In this document: piece after piece, positions 7,994-16,848 of the stretch | Layout: each line of letters begins with the position of its first letter | Numbering within the stretch: the stretch's first letter is position 1 | Origin: an uncultured Ruminococcus sp. | GTDB taxonomy: Bacteria; Bacillota; Clostridia; Oscillospirales; Acutalibacteraceae | Direction: 5' to 3' | Assembly: GCA_902802795.1 (NCBI GenBank) | Contig: CADCNI010000007.1 | Span: 1-64,000, forward strand | DNA: 64,000 nucleotides | Position numbers and translations under genes: made by a program | The notes under the pieces: generated by a model | Told to the model about the DNA's origin: nothing | Database searches by the model: none | The model's input: only the letters and a program-made list of their open reading frames with translations

Positions 7994-8893
7994 ATGGCAC
8001 GTCCACGAAAAACAGGACTTTCTTACTATTACAAAGACGCACATGAATGGGACGATTACCGCATTATCGACCTTGTAGACGCCTTCGGACCCGTAGGGTA
8101 CGCCGTGTATGACGTGATACGCAGCGAGGTTTACAAAAACGGGTATTATTTGGAGCTTCCGCCGGAAAAACTCGCGCTGCTGGTCATACGGGAGGTGGGA
8201 AACCGATGGATTGAGGACAAATCCTTTGTGCTGCAAGTGGTGGCATACTGCGGAGAGATCGGACTGTTTCACCCGGCGCTTTTGGAAAAGTCGGTCATCA
8301 CCTCGGCGGAAATCCAGAGGCACTATGCCGAAGTGACGGCAAGGAGCAAAGCAGATAAAACCAGATATTGGCTGCTGGGGCAGACAAAAAAAGAAGCCCC
8401 CGCGGCCTCTTTCAGTGAACCCAATATTTCCGATGAAACGGATGAAACGAATGAACCCCAATGCCATGACACCGCAGAAACGCCGGATTCCGAGAAGGAA
8501 AGCGAGATTTCTGCGGAGAAAAGCGAGGTTTTCTCTGCGAAAATGCAACAAAGAAAAGCAAAGAAAAGCAAACAAAAGCAAAGCAAATCAAAGCAAAGCA
8601 AACAAAAGCAAAGCAAACAAAAGCAAAGCAAATCAAAGCAAAGCAAACAAAAGCAAAGCAAACAAAAGCAAAGCAAACCGCCGTCATGCCGCCCGGGGAG
8701 CAGCATGACGCGTGCGCAGGCTGCTGCTGCTGCTGCTGCCACAAAATGCGACAATGTTTCTGCCCAAACGTCATATCACGGCAGTCGTGAGACAGACAAT
8801 CCCTTTTACGCGGTAACAGGGCGGCGGCTGACAGGGAATGACCGACAGATAACTGTCGTCCTGACCGACAAGAGGATACGATGTGTTACGTAA
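7994..8893 (+). CDS. DUF4373 (Lin1244/Lin1753-like) protein with tandem repeat linker
   Basis: A 299-residue protein. Residues 1-120 match the DUF4373 N-terminal domain (MARPRKTGLSYY, YEVYKNGYYLELP-like block, late ITSAEIQRHYAEVTARSK), a winged-helix-like domain common in phage or plasmid replication proteins of the DnaD type. It continues through an acidic linker, seven copies of a 15-bp unit encoding SK(Q/S)KQ (8567-8671), a run of eight Ala residues from GCTGCTGCT DNA, and a short tail with no known domain. No DnaD domain, helicase loader or phage genes are adjacent, so it appears to be an orphan, perhaps a relic of a mobile element. GAGAGGC lies before ATG 7994. Confidence 0.7.
   Translation: MARPRKTGLSYYYKDAHEWDDYRIIDLVDAFGPVGYAVYDVIRSEVYKNGYYLELPPEKLALLVIREVGNRWIEDKSFVLQVVAYCGEIGLFHPALLEKSVITSAEIQRHYAEVTARSKADKTRYWLLGQTKKEAPAASFSEPNISDETDETNEPQCHDTAETPDSEKESEISAEKSEVFSAKMQQRKAKKSKQKQSKSKQSKQKQSKQKQSKSKQSKQKQSKQKQSKPPSCRPGSSMTRAQAAAAAAATKCDNVSAQTSYHGSRETDNPFYAVTGRRLTGNDRQITVVLTDKRIRCVT
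8567..8677 (+). repeat. 15-bp tandem repeat (SKQKQ/SKSKQ) in the DUF4373 gene
   Basis: Seven units of AGCAAACAAAAGCAA or AGCAAATCAAAGCAA run in the order Q,S,Q,Q,S,Q,Q, a 45-bp higher-order pattern, followed by a partial AGCAAA. The internal CAAAG motif is also iterated. The unit is a multiple of three, so copy-number change lengthens the linker without a frameshift. Confidence 0.9.
8719..8740 (+). repeat. (GCT)n trinucleotide run
   Basis: Consecutive GCT codons plus a final GCC encode part of an eight-alanine stretch in the C-terminal part of the DUF4373 protein. It is a slippage-prone microsatellite in frame. Confidence 0.8.
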
Positions 8894-8969
8894 AGAAACG
8901 GGACTGTTTTCTCTCCGCTGAATTTTCATTTGCTTTCACAATCGCCTATTGCCTTTGATTCCCCCGTCC

Positions 8970-9716
8970 TCACCCGTTGAGCTGGGTCAGTTCGTCCTTG
9001 AGCTTGCCGATAATGCGCTTTTCGAGGCGCGAAATGTACGACTGGCTGATGCCCAGCAGGTCGGCAACCTCCTTTTGCGTGTGTTCTTTCTTGCCAAAGA
9101 GCCCGAAGCGCAGCGCCATGATCAGCCGTTCGCGTTCCTCGAGACGCGCGACGGCGCGAAGCAGGATGTCCCGCTCGTCCTCCTCCTCGATGCCTACACT
9201 CACGCTGTCGGGATCGCTGCCCAGCACATCCGACAGCAGCAGTTCGTTGCCGTCCCAGTCTACATTCAACGGCTCGTCGATAGAGATTTCGAGCTTGGCG
9301 TTGGAGGTTTTGCGCAGGTACATCAGAATTTCGTTTTCAATGCAGCGGGAAGCGTAGGTCGCCAGCTTGATGCTGCGCTCCGGCGAAAAGGTGTTGACCG
9401 CCTTGATCAGCCCGATGGTACCGATGGAAATCAGGTCTTCGATGCCCACGCCGCTCGACTCGAATTTTCGCGCAATATACACCACCAGCCTCAGATTGTG
9501 GGTAATCAGCGGTTCGCGCGCGCTCTGGTCGCCGTTCATAATGCGCTCAAAGATAACCTGTTCTTCCTCCGGTTCGAGCGGCGCGGGCAGCGTTTCGGAG
9601 CCGTTTATGTAATGTACGCCGGGGCTGGCGGCCATCTTTTGCAAAAACCGCACCAGACCCTCTTTGACGGTCAGCACAGAATATTTCATGGTTTGAATGA
9701 TAGTTAAAAAGTTCAT
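8970..9716 (-). CDS. sigE: Sporulation sigma factor SigE
   Basis: A 248-residue sigma-70 family factor, the mother-cell sigma-E. It begins with a pro-sequence and the segment [13 protein letters not shown] characteristic of SigE. Region 2 is [16 protein letters not shown]...[19 protein letters not shown], given here in parts (about 100-145), and region 4 contains [20 protein letters not shown] (about 218-237). The pro-region is removed by SpoIIGA, encoded 14 bp upstream. The pair marks the organism as an endospore former or a recent descendant. Start ATG 9716 follows AGAGGAACG. The usual downstream sigG is not here. Confidence 0.97.
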   Translation of the reverse strand: MNFLTIIQTMKYSVLTVKEGLVRFLQKMAASPGVHYINGSETLPAPLEPEEEQVIFERIMNGDQSAREPLITHNLRLVVYIARKFESSGVGIEDLISIGTIGLIKAVNTFSPERSIKLATYASRCIENEILMYLRKTSNAKLEISIDEPLNVDWDGNELLLSDVLGSDPDSVSVGIEEEDERDILLRAVARLEERERLIMALRFGLFGKKEHTQKEVADLLGISQSYISRLEKRIIGKLKDELTQLNG

Positions 9717-9730
9717 TTTTTCGTTCCTCT

Positions 9731-10591
9731 TTATGGTTCAAAAATTTTCGGATTGATCACGCCGTCATATTCTCCGTCCTCAAAGCTGTCGGTCACGGCG
9801 ATATAGCAGTTTTCCAGTTCCCGCACGCTTTTGCGGTTGGTGATTCTTACCCGTCGGGGCTGAAAGGCTGTCAGCAGACCGCCTCCTCCTACGGCACTGT
9901 AGGGAATCACGCGAAAATTCCGGGGCAGACTTTCCGCACGGCGGCTGTCGGCGGAAAGCCCCTCTCCGAAATGCTTCGGCAGAATCTTCCGCACAGCGCT
10001 CCGCTTCACGACAATGACGGGATAACCGGAAAACGGTTCCCGGAGAAGATTGCCTGTGTCACACATCAGCCGCACCGCCGCTGCCCCCTCTTCCCCGTCG
10101 ATCACCGCGTCGCAGTAACCGGCGCGCCGCTCCAGCCGGTCTGTGATTTTGCCGACAATCGTGATAACCGTGTAGCACAGCACCGTCGCGGCTATGATAA
10201 ATTCGGGCGAGAGATGAAAATACGCCACACCGTTGCGGTAGTACATGCCGCGCGGCGCAGCCGTCAGCCACAGTGCCAGCATGGTGCCGCCAAAGCCGAA
10301 CGTCACCGCACAGGTCACGAGCAGATACCTTCCAAATCCCCGCAGGCTGCGCTGTCGATAGGCCATCACCACCATACCTGCCGACATGGCCAGCTTATAC
10401 GCTATGCTGACCGCGGCAGGCATCGGCGGCAGAAAGACCGAGAGGGAACCCACCGCGCCGAACACCGCCGCCAGACAGACGCGGGTGCGGCTGATCTTCG
10501 CTTTCATAATCTTCCCCACCGACAGCATCAAAAAATAATTGATAAAAAAATTGATCGCCAACAGCACGTCCACATATACGGTTTGTTTCAA
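9731..10591 (-). CDS. spoIIGA: Sigma-E processing peptidase SpoIIGA
   Basis: A 286-residue membrane aspartic peptidase that matures pro-sigma-E after signalling from the forespore. The N-terminal half has about five hydrophobic segments starting at [17 protein letters not shown] (8-24). The C-terminal half carries the aspartic protease motif [16 protein letters not shown] (about 175-190) with Asp in DTG. The start is TTG 10591, supported by GGGGGAGG a few bases upstream. First gene of the spoIIGA-sigE operon, with normal family length. Confidence 0.95.
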   Translation of the reverse strand: MKQTVYVDVLLAINFFINYFLMLSVGKIMKAKISRTRVCLAAVFGAVGSLSVFLPPMPAAVSIAYKLAMSAGMVVMAYRQRSLRGFGRYLLVTCAVTFGFGGTMLALWLTAAPRGMYYRNGVAYFHLSPEFIIAATVLCYTVITIVGKITDRLERRAGYCDAVIDGEEGAAAVRLMCDTGNLLREPFSGYPVIVVKRSAVRKILPKHFGEGLSADSRRAESLPRNFRVIPYSAVGGGGLLTAFQPRRVRITNRKSVRELENCYIAVTDSFEDGEYDGVINPKIFEP

Positions 10592-10830
10592 AATGCCTCC
10601 CCCTTTCTGTCCGCCTCATGATTTTATTATCATTCTTATGGCGTTTGCAGTCGGATTATGTCTGTTTTCTTGAAAAAATAAAAAAAGAGAAAGAATCCGT
10701 TAAAAAACACGTTCTGCCGCTTCATTCATACCCGCGGGAAAATTGTCATATATATGGCAGGACAGAAAAAATACAGACAGCGCCGACAAGGGATAATCAT
10801 CGGCGGCTTATCAGGAAGGCAGAGCAAAAA

Positions 10831-11757
10831 ATGACGCAATTTCAACCCGAAGGAAGATTATGGAATACCCCGCAAAACAGGGAGGCAACGTCCAGCGCGG
10901 CGGCCCTTTGCCGCGCCATGGAAAACGGACAAATCCTGGAGGCACGTGCCTCGGTCTGCGACAGCCGGCACAACCTCATCGTCGATCTCGGCTGCATGAA
11001 CGGCGTGATTCCCCGCGAAGAGGGGGCGCTGGGCATCGCGCAGGGAACCACGCGCGACATCGCCATCATTTCCCGCGTGGGTAAACCGGTCTGCTTTACC
11101 GTGCAGAAAATCGGTTCCGACCGCCACGGCCGCCCTTACGCCACCCTTTCCCGTCGTGCTGTGCAGCAGGCGTGCATGGAACAGTATATCTCCCGCCTGC
11201 GCTGCGGCGACGTGATCGACGGACGGGTGACGCACCTGGAACCGTTCGGCGCGTTTGTGGATATCGGCTGCGGCATCCCGTCCCTCATGAGCATCGACAC
11301 CATGTCGGTGTCCCGCATTTCCCACCCCTCTGACCGCTTCACCGTCGGCATGGACATCCGCGCCATCGTTCTGCGCAAGGAGGACGACGGGCGCATCTCG
11401 CTGAGTCACCGCGAGCTGCTCGGCACATGGACGGAAAATGCCGCGCTCTTTGACGTGGGCGAAACCGTGACGGGCATCGTCCGTTCGGTGGAGGATTACG
11501 GCGTATTTGTGGAAATCATGCCCAATCTCGCGGGACTGGCGGAACGCCGCGAGGATGTGGAAGCGGGCTGCGGCGTGAGCGTGTACATCAAAAGCATCAT
11601 CCCCGAACGCATGAAAATCAAGCTGGTGCTGGTCGATTCCTTCCCTCATGACGCGCCTCCCCCACCGCCGCATTATTTCTTTACCGGCAGCCATATGGAT
11701 CGCTTTATTTATTCGCCCTGTTCCTCCATGAAGTATATCGAAACGAGGTTTTGCTGA
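10831..11757 (+). CDS. S1 RNA-binding domain protein (ribosomal protein S1-like)
   Basis: A 308-residue protein with three S1-type OB-fold units: about 25-95 (LEARASVCDSRHNLIVDLG), about 125-190 (GDVIDGRVTHLEPFGAFVDI) and about 205-255 (GETVTGIVRSVEDYGVFVEI, the last shortened). This is the clostridial S1-like family; it probably binds mRNA or ribosomes in the cytoplasm. ATG 10831 is chosen, with AGGAAGG upstream; the frame is open further 5' (from 10618) but without a ribosome site and with non-family sequence. The C-terminal tail PPPPPHYFFTGSH is low-complexity. Monocistronic, followed by a strong terminator. Confidence 0.85.
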   Translation: MTQFQPEGRLWNTPQNREATSSAAALCRAMENGQILEARASVCDSRHNLIVDLGCMNGVIPREEGALGIAQGTTRDIAIISRVGKPVCFTVQKIGSDRHGRPYATLSRRAVQQACMEQYISRLRCGDVIDGRVTHLEPFGAFVDIGCGIPSLMSIDTMSVSRISHPSDRFTVGMDIRAIVLRKEDDGRISLSHRELLGTWTENAALFDVGETVTGIVRSVEDYGVFVEIMPNLAGLAERREDVEAGCGVSVYIKSIIPERMKIKLVLVDSFPHDAPPPPPHYFFTGSHMDRFIYSPCSSMKYIETRFC

Positions 11758-11764
11758 CAAATAG

Positions 11765-11830
11765 AAAACGGCTCCCCCACCGAAACACATCCGTCAGTGC
11801 TTCGAAGAAGGAGCCGTTTTTATTTTTTTG
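11765..11830 (+). terminator. Intrinsic terminator after the S1-domain gene
   Basis: AAAACGGCTCC (11765-11775) pairs with GGAGCCGTTTT (11810-11820), followed by a TATTTTTTTG tract. Confidence 0.85.
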
Positions 11831-11887
11831 TTTATCCCTACTGCGCTTAAATTCTCATTTTCTGTGTTCTCCGCCAATACTGAAACG

Positions 11888-12355
11888 CTAAAACAGCGCG
11901 CCTTGCAGCGACCGTTCGCCGGTGACCCATTCGCCCAGACGGTTGGCCCAGCTCTCGGTGAAGAAATCGGAATACGCCGCACCTGCGTCCCGCTTCCGCC
12001 GATAATACGGCAAAAATCCCCACATGGCCGAGGGAATGGCCATCAGCGGCAGATACAGCGGTCCCAGCATCAACGACTGGATAGTATGCCCGTACTCATG
12101 CACCAGCAGGCACTGTTTCATCTGAAAGTAGGGAATCCTGTTTTCTCTGCGTCTGTCGCGAGAGGGATGAGGGGTCACAAACAAAAACAGGCCGAAAGAC
12201 GCGCTTGTCGAGGACTTCCACTCTGTCACAATCGCGCCGTGATACCAGTAATGACGGCAGCGGCGGTTGATCAGAAACAACGCCAGCCCCAGCAGCGTCT
12301 GCGGAAAGCCCCAGACGCATTGCCAGAAAATGTACAGCCCTGATCGCAGTTTCAT
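11888..12355 (-). CDS. Small membrane protein with HExxH zinc-peptidase-like motif
   Basis: A 155-residue protein. An N-terminal hydrophobic helix (SGLYIFWQCVWGFPQTLLGLA, about 5-25) is followed by HEYGHTIQS (about 86-94), a gluzincin-like HExxH, then LMLGPLYLPLMAIPSAMWG (second hydrophobic segment) and FTESWANRLGE, where Glu could be a third metal ligand. This combination recurs in uncharacterised clostridial and Bacteroidetes proteins. Function is unknown; a membrane metallopeptidase is an inference. It lies 45 bp after the rlmD-like gene on the same strand and may be co-transcribed. Confidence 0.7.
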   Translation of the reverse strand: MKLRSGLYIFWQCVWGFPQTLLGLALFLINRRCRHYWYHGAIVTEWKSSTSASFGLFLFVTPHPSRDRRRENRIPYFQMKQCLLVHEYGHTIQSLMLGPLYLPLMAIPSAMWGFLPYYRRKRDAGAAYSDFFTESWANRLGEWVTGERSLQGALF

Positions 12356-12400
12356 ACATTTGTCCTCCTTCGTGTTGCAATGCTCAAACGCAGCGTAATA

Positions 12401-13765
12401 CTATTTGTTGCGTATGATCAGCGCTACGCATTCGACATTCGCAGTGCGGGGGAACATATCCACCGCGGTGAATCGTTCCACCTGCCAGCCCCGTTCTTTA
12501 AAGCGCGCCGCGTCTCTCGCCAGCGTCGCCGGGTCGCAGGAGATATAGACCACTCTCTCAGGGGACAGCTCGTCAATCAGCGCCACCACTTCCTCCGAAC
12601 AGCCCTTGCGCGGCGGGTCAATCACGACAACATCAGGCGTGATGCCGCGTTCCTTGAGCTGTCGCGTGCCTTCCGCCGCGTCCGCGCAGAGAAATTCCGC
12701 GTTTTCGATTCCATTAGCGGCGGCGTTGCGGCGAGCGTTTTCTACCGCATCGGGGACAATTTCTATGCCGTAAAGCGCTTTGGCTCCCCGCGCCATGCTC
12801 AGACCGATCGTTCCTGTTCCGCAGTAAATGTCAAACAACACCTGATGACCGTCCAGCCCCGCGTAATCCCTGCCGCGCTCGTACAGTTTTTCCGCCTGTG
12901 CGCGGTTGACCTGATAGAAGGAAAGCGGTGAAATTTCATATGTCACTCCGCACAGCACGTCCCGGATGGCGTCCTGACCCCACGCGGTGCGGCATTTTTT
13001 GCCTAAAATCACATTGGTGCGCTCGCGGTTAGCATTGATGACAATGCTCTGGACGTCGGGCGAAACGGCGCGGATTCTTCTGACGAATTCGTCCTCCTGC
13101 ACCAGACCGTTGGCATTGACCACAGCGCAGACCATGATCTCTCCCGTCGCAAACCCCTGTCGGATATAGAGATGACGGAAACGGCCTTTTCCTGTTTGTT
13201 CGTCATAAATATCATTGGGGGTGTCATTGAGAAATCCCGCCGTTATCCGCGCAATCTCTCCGAAAACCGGCGGTTGCAGCCTGCAATCCGTAAAGGGAAT
13301 GATGCGGTGGCTGCGTTCGGCGTAAAAGCCGAAAACCGCCTGTCCGTCCGACACACCGCAGGGAAGTTGCGCCTTGTTGCGGTAGCGGTCGGGCTGCGAA
13401 GCGGCAATATAATCCTCCGCCTCCATGTCAATGCCGCCGATGCGTTTCATAGCGTCATTGACCCTCTGGCGCTTGATGCGGCATTCCTCCGCGTAGTCAA
13501 GATGGCGGAACGTGCAGCCGCCGCAGCGCGGATAGGAGGCACAGTCCGGCACAATTCTTCCCTCACCCGGACGCAGGATCTCCTGTATCCTGCCAACGGC
13601 GTAGCTTTTGGAAACCTTGATAATCACCATCCGCAGCCTGTCACCCGGCGCAGCATGGGGAACGAACACCACCATATCATTCACTCGCGCCACGCCGCTG
13701 CCTTCGGCGGTCATCCCTTCGATTTCCGCCTCTAAGATCTCATTTTTTTTCAGTGCAGCCATATT
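12401..13765 (-). CDS. 23S rRNA (uracil-5-)-methyltransferase, RlmD/RlmCD type
   Basis: A 454-residue RumA/TrmA-family enzyme that methylates C5 of a uridine in 23S rRNA using SAM. An N-terminal TRAM domain (IEGMTAEGSGVARV, about 10-60) is followed by four Fe-S cysteines in CASYPRCGGC (about 73-82) plus a later Cys, the SAM site FDIYCGTGTIGL (about 305-316), DPPRKGC and the nucleophile motif YISCDPATLARD (Cys about 410). The start is ATG 13765 (MAALKKNEILE) with GGGGGAAG upstream; an in-frame start at 13855 would add 30 residues unlike the family. Whether it acts on U747, U1939 or both cannot be told here. Confidence 0.92.
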   Translation of the reverse strand, partial: NMAALKKNEILEAEIEGMTAEGSGVARVNDMVVFVPHAAPGDRLRMVIIKVSKSYAVGRIQEILRPGEGRIVPDCASYPRCGGCTFRHLDYAEECRIKRQRVNDAMKRIGGIDMEAEDYIAASQPDRYRNKAQLPCGVSDGQAVFGFYAERSHRIIPFTDCRLQPPVFGEIARITAGFLNDTPNDIYDEQTGKGRFRHLYIRQGFATGEIMVCAVVNANGLVQEDEFVRRIRAVSPDVQSIVINANRERTNVILGKKCRTAWGQDAIRDVLCGVTYEISPLSFYQVNRAQAEKLYERGRDYAGLDGHQVLFDIYCGTGTIGLSMARGAKALYGIEIVPDAVENARRNAAANGIENAEFLCADAAEGTRQLKERGITPDVVVIDPPRKGCSEEVVALIDELSPERVVYISCDPATLARDAARFKERGWQVERFTAVDMFPRTANVECVALIIRNK

Positions 13766-14059
13766 TCTTCCCCCAGATTCCTTCACAGAATGATACACAA
13801 AAAAGAAAAAGGAATCCCGGAGCCAATCTGTGTACGGATTCGCTCTTCCGTTCACTGATCGACAGCCGAAATTCCCGTGACGAACAGCAAGACCGTTTCC
13901 TTCTTATCAGACAGGCCTTGCTTTCCTGGACGGTCTTTCTCATGCCCTCACACCTTCGACCAACCCCTTATTTGCCCATAGCAGGAGTCGCCGTCGGCGT
14001 GACTACATGGCAATCAAAACCACCGCATCCTAAAAATTCGCTTTTCCTTTGTGCCTTTC

Positions 14060-14323
14060 TTACTCGGCAAAGCCGGACTTGACCAGTTTGACCAAACCGT
14101 CTACCGCGCTGTTCTCGTCGGGACCGTCAGCAATAATCTTGATGGTCATGCCGCCGACAATGCCCAGAGAAAGGACGCCGAGAAGGGACTTGGCGTTCAC
14201 GCGTCTTTCTTCCCTCTCAACCCAGATTGTGCTCCTGAATTCGTTTGCCTTCTGAATGAAGAATGTGGCGGGACGAGCGTGCAGGCCCACCTGGTTCTGA
14301 ACTGTTACTTCATCAACGTACAT
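14060..14323 (-). CDS. HPr family phosphocarrier protein
   Basis: An 87-residue HPr. GLHARPA (about 13-19) carries the phosphorylatable His, and NAKSLLGVLSLGI (about 43-55) carries the regulatory Ser of Gram-positive HPr; both are intact, so this is not a Crh-type His-less paralogue. It passes phosphate from enzyme I to PTS IIA proteins and, when Ser-phosphorylated, acts in carbon catabolite repression. ATG 14323 follows GGGAGG; the frame is open further upstream but crosses the promoter. No PTS gene is adjacent. Confidence 0.95.
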   Translation of the reverse strand: MYVDEVTVQNQVGLHARPATFFIQKANEFRSTIWVEREERRVNAKSLLGVLSLGIVGGMTIKIIADGPDENSAVDGLVKLVKSGFAE

Positions 14324-14440
14324 TGATAAAACCTCCCATAAAGGATATTGAAAATCATGTAAACAAATTGAGTGGCAAAAACACCATGCTGCGAATTCAA
14401 CGAACACGTGCCGTTTCGTCAACTTCAAATTGATACTGAT

Positions 14441-14468
14441 ATTATACCACAATTTTTGCATTCGTCAA
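14441..14468 (-). promoter_or_regulatory. HPr gene promoter
   Basis: Minus-strand TTGACG (14463-14468), 16-bp spacer, TATAAT (14441-14446). The leader to the ATG is about 110 nt with no recognised riboswitch. Confidence 0.8.
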
Positions 14469-14828
14469 CAACCTACGCAAAAATTTGTCTCGATAAACAA
14501 GAATCGCCCCTCTAATCTGTCCCTCAGTTGTACATAATCACCATTTGTGAAAAGAAACTGAGTATATTGCAGGTTTTCAACACCTCTGATTAATGCATTT
14601 TCAACAATTATTTATATCACATTTTTACTTGCCATAAAATTTATTCATTTTTTCATCACACGTTTTTCGGAAAAACAATAGATATTACAAAACTGTAATT
14701 TGCACTAAAATTCACAGTTTTTTTTCATTTTATGATGAAATATGATGATGACAGCACAATATTTCACAATTATCTTTTTCCTAGCTTAACTTGCACTATC
14801 CGACCAAATATTATATGAATATTTTCCG
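14469..14828. other. AT-rich 360-bp gene-free region
   Basis: Strongly AT-rich sequence between trmD and the HPr promoter. No ORF with a ribosome site, no RNA gene and no clear terminator. A weak inverted repeat CTCAGTT/AACTGAG (about 14523-14565) is present. I see nothing else. Confidence 0.6.
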
Positions 14829-15560
14829 TCAAAGAAGATGTTCCTTTTTTAATAAATTCCATTCCTTTTGGGTCAGTTCCGCTTTTTCCAGCAGATCGGG
14901 ACGGTACATGGCAGTTTGCCGCAGCGACTGTTCCCGTTTCCACTGCGCGATTTTGGCGTGATGTCCCGACAGCAGTTCTTCCGGCACGCGCATGCCGTTC
15001 CACACGGGCGGACGGGTGTACTGAGGATGCTCCAGCAGTCCGTCATAATGGCTTTCGTCCTCAAAACACGCGTCCTCCGCCAGCACGCCCGGCACCATGC
15101 GGCAAACCGCGTCAGTGACAATCAGCGCGGGCAGTTCTCCGCCTGTCAGCACATAATCCCCCACCGACAGTTCCATATCCACCATGCTGTCAATGAGCCG
15201 CTGATCGACTCCTTCATAATGGCCGCACAGCAGACAGATGGCTTCGCACTCCATCAGGCTTCGCGCGATGGTCTGGTTAAACACCCTGCCCTTGGGAGAC
15301 AGGTAAATCAACACCGGCCGCCGGGAACACTGCGACGCAATCGCCTCAAAGCAGGCGGCAATCGGTTCCGGCTTCATCAGCATCCCCTGTCCCCCGCCGT
15401 AGGGCATATCGTCCACATGGCGGTGCTTGTCGGCGGTGTAATCGCGGATATTATGACAGTTCACCTCGATGATACCGCTGCGGCGCGCGCGTCCGATGAT
15501 GCTCTCATCCAGCACCCGCTCGCACATCTCGGGAAAAAGCGTCATGATGTCAATTCTCAT
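14829..15560 (-). CDS. trmD: tRNA (guanine-N1)-methyltransferase
   Basis: A 243-residue SPOUT enzyme that methylates G37 of tRNAs reading CNN and CGG codons, preventing +1 frameshifts. Knot-forming motifs are visible: MPYGGGQGMLMKPEP (about 54-68), LLCGHYEGVDQRL (about 108-120) and SVGDYVLTGGELPALIV (about 131-147). Last gene of the ylxM-ffh-rpsP-khpA-rimM-trmD operon, overlapping rimM by 4 bp. The rplS gene that often follows is absent. Confidence 0.97.
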   Translation of the reverse strand: MRIDIMTLFPEMCERVLDESIIGRARRSGIIEVNCHNIRDYTADKHRHVDDMPYGGGQGMLMKPEPIAACFEAIASQCSRRPVLIYLSPKGRVFNQTIARSLMECEAICLLCGHYEGVDQRLIDSMVDMELSVGDYVLTGGELPALIVTDAVCRMVPGVLAEDACFEDESHYDGLLEHPQYTRPPVWNGMRVPEELLSGHHAKIAQWKREQSLRQTAMYRPDLLEKAELTQKEWNLLKKEHLL

Positions 15561-16066
15561 TCGTCGAACAGACCTTTCATCTTGAATATGCGGATTTCAT
15601 TCTTTTCGAGGTCGATTGCCTTTACCACATCGGGAATCACGGGAATCAGCACCACCCGACCGTCGGGGGTTTTGACATGGTACACGTCATTGGCGCCCGT
15701 TTCGCTCACATCATCCAGCGCCCCGAGTGTTTTCCCGCTATCGTCGTCGATCACGTCCAGTCCCAGCAGATCCTGTATAAAATACGCGCCGTCCTCCAGC
15801 TCCACATCGTCGCGGTTCATATAAAGCACCTTGTTGCGCAGCTTTTCCGCGTCCTCCACGCAGTCCACACCTTTGATTTTCATAATCAGCATATGTTTGT
15901 GAACGCGCGACGCGGTGATCTCGATTTTTTGAGCACCCTTGTCGAGATACAGCTCATCAAATTCGCTGAGGAATTCCGGCGAATCCGCCCACGGCTGCAC
16001 CCGCACTTCCCCTTTCAGGCCATGCGTACCTGTAATTTTTCCGGTTTCCAAGAATTGTTTCTGCAT
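15557..16066 (-). CDS. rimM: Ribosome maturation factor RimM
   Basis: A 169-residue 16S rRNA processing factor that binds S19 in the 30S head. The N-terminal RimM domain starts ETGKITGTHGLKGEVRVQPW (about 6-25), and a C-terminal PRC-barrel contains YFIQDLLGLDVIDDDSGKTL (about 96-115) and VLIPVIPDVVKAIDL. The normal length and its position between khpA and trmD confirm the call. It overlaps trmD by 4 bp, indicating coupling. Confidence 0.96.
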   Translation of the reverse strand: MQKQFLETGKITGTHGLKGEVRVQPWADSPEFLSEFDELYLDKGAQKIEITASRVHKHMLIMKIKGVDCVEDAEKLRNKVLYMNRDDVELEDGAYFIQDLLGLDVIDDDSGKTLGALDDVSETGANDVYHVKTPDGRVVLIPVIPDVVKAIDLEKNEIRIFKMKGLFDE

Positions 16067-16182
16067 GAGTAATTCCTCCCTATATTTTTTCTATGATAAA
16101 AAACGCACCGGCCAGTCGTAGAGATACGGCTGCCCGCTGCGCTTTTGATTGGCTGCAAATTGTTTGAAATTCACGGCAGGGA

Positions 16183-16416
16183 TCAGTCGATCTCCACCAT
16201 GACCTTCTTGTTCTCGCGAGTGGCGGCGGCGCGCATCACAGTGCGGATCGACTTGGCGATTCTGCCCTGTTTGCCGATAACGCGTCCTTTATCGTCCTCG
16301 TCAACATAAAGGGTGAAGGTTACGGTGCCGTCTTCTGCCGGCTCGCTTTCTTCCACTCTCACGCCGTCGGGATTCTGCACCAGACCGCGTGCGATCACTT
16401 CAAGCAATTCTTTCAT
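16183..16416 (-). CDS. khpA: KH-domain RNA-binding protein KhpA
   Basis: A 77-residue single KH-domain protein. It begins MKELLEVIARGLVQNPDGVRV and carries the GxxG-type loop IGKQGRIAKSIRTVMRAA (about 48-65). KhpA homologues pair with KhpB/Jag and affect cell division and small RNA function; jag is not in this window. The gene sits in its usual place between rpsP and rimM. Confidence 0.95.
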   Translation of the reverse strand: MKELLEVIARGLVQNPDGVRVEESEPAEDGTVTFTLYVDEDDKGRVIGKQGRIAKSIRTVMRAAATRENKKVMVEID

Positions 16417-16512
16417 AACTGAAATACCTCCTGGGGCAAACGATACGGCAATCCGACGAGAGGCGGACTGCCGTGGGATAAGTAGAGCTTCTTGATTTCC
16501 TGCCTACGGAAA

Positions 16513-16755
16513 TTACAGAATACCCTCTTTTTTGAGCAAGTTCTTGACGGTGTCGGTGGGCTGAGCGCCGTTAGCGATCCAAGCCTTTGCCTTATCCGCG
16601 TCGATCTTGACCTCGGAAGGATCGGTCATGGGGTTGTAGGTACCGATTTCTTCGATGAAGCGGCCGTCTCTGGGATATCTGGAGTCGGCCACCACCACAC
16701 GGTAGAAGGGGTTGCCCTTGGAACCGATGCGGCGAAGTCTGATTTTCACTGCCAT
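16513..16755 (-). CDS. rpsP: 30S ribosomal protein S16
   Basis: An 80-residue S16. It begins [20 protein letters not shown], continues with [19 protein letters not shown] (about 27-45) and ends in the typical [16 protein letters not shown] block. It is a component of the 30S body. ATG 16755 follows a GGAGGTG site. Part of the ffh-trmD operon. Confidence 0.98.
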   Translation of the reverse strand: MAVKIRLRRIGSKGNPFYRVVVADSRYPRDGRFIEEIGTYNPMTDPSEVKIDADKAKAWIANGAQPTDTVKNLLKKEGIL

Positions 16756-16848
16756 TGTGTTTTCACCTCCATGTCAGGATAATGCGTATTGCTGATGGTT
16801 ATGGGATGCGCGGACGCATCCGTTTATATGAAAACAAACCGTAAAAGT

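Noticed and set aside
13766..14059. Possible small gene between the HPr and rlmD-type genes
   Set aside because: The short frames here have no ribosome site, and the sequence looks like ordinary intergenic or decayed DNA; nothing could be supported.
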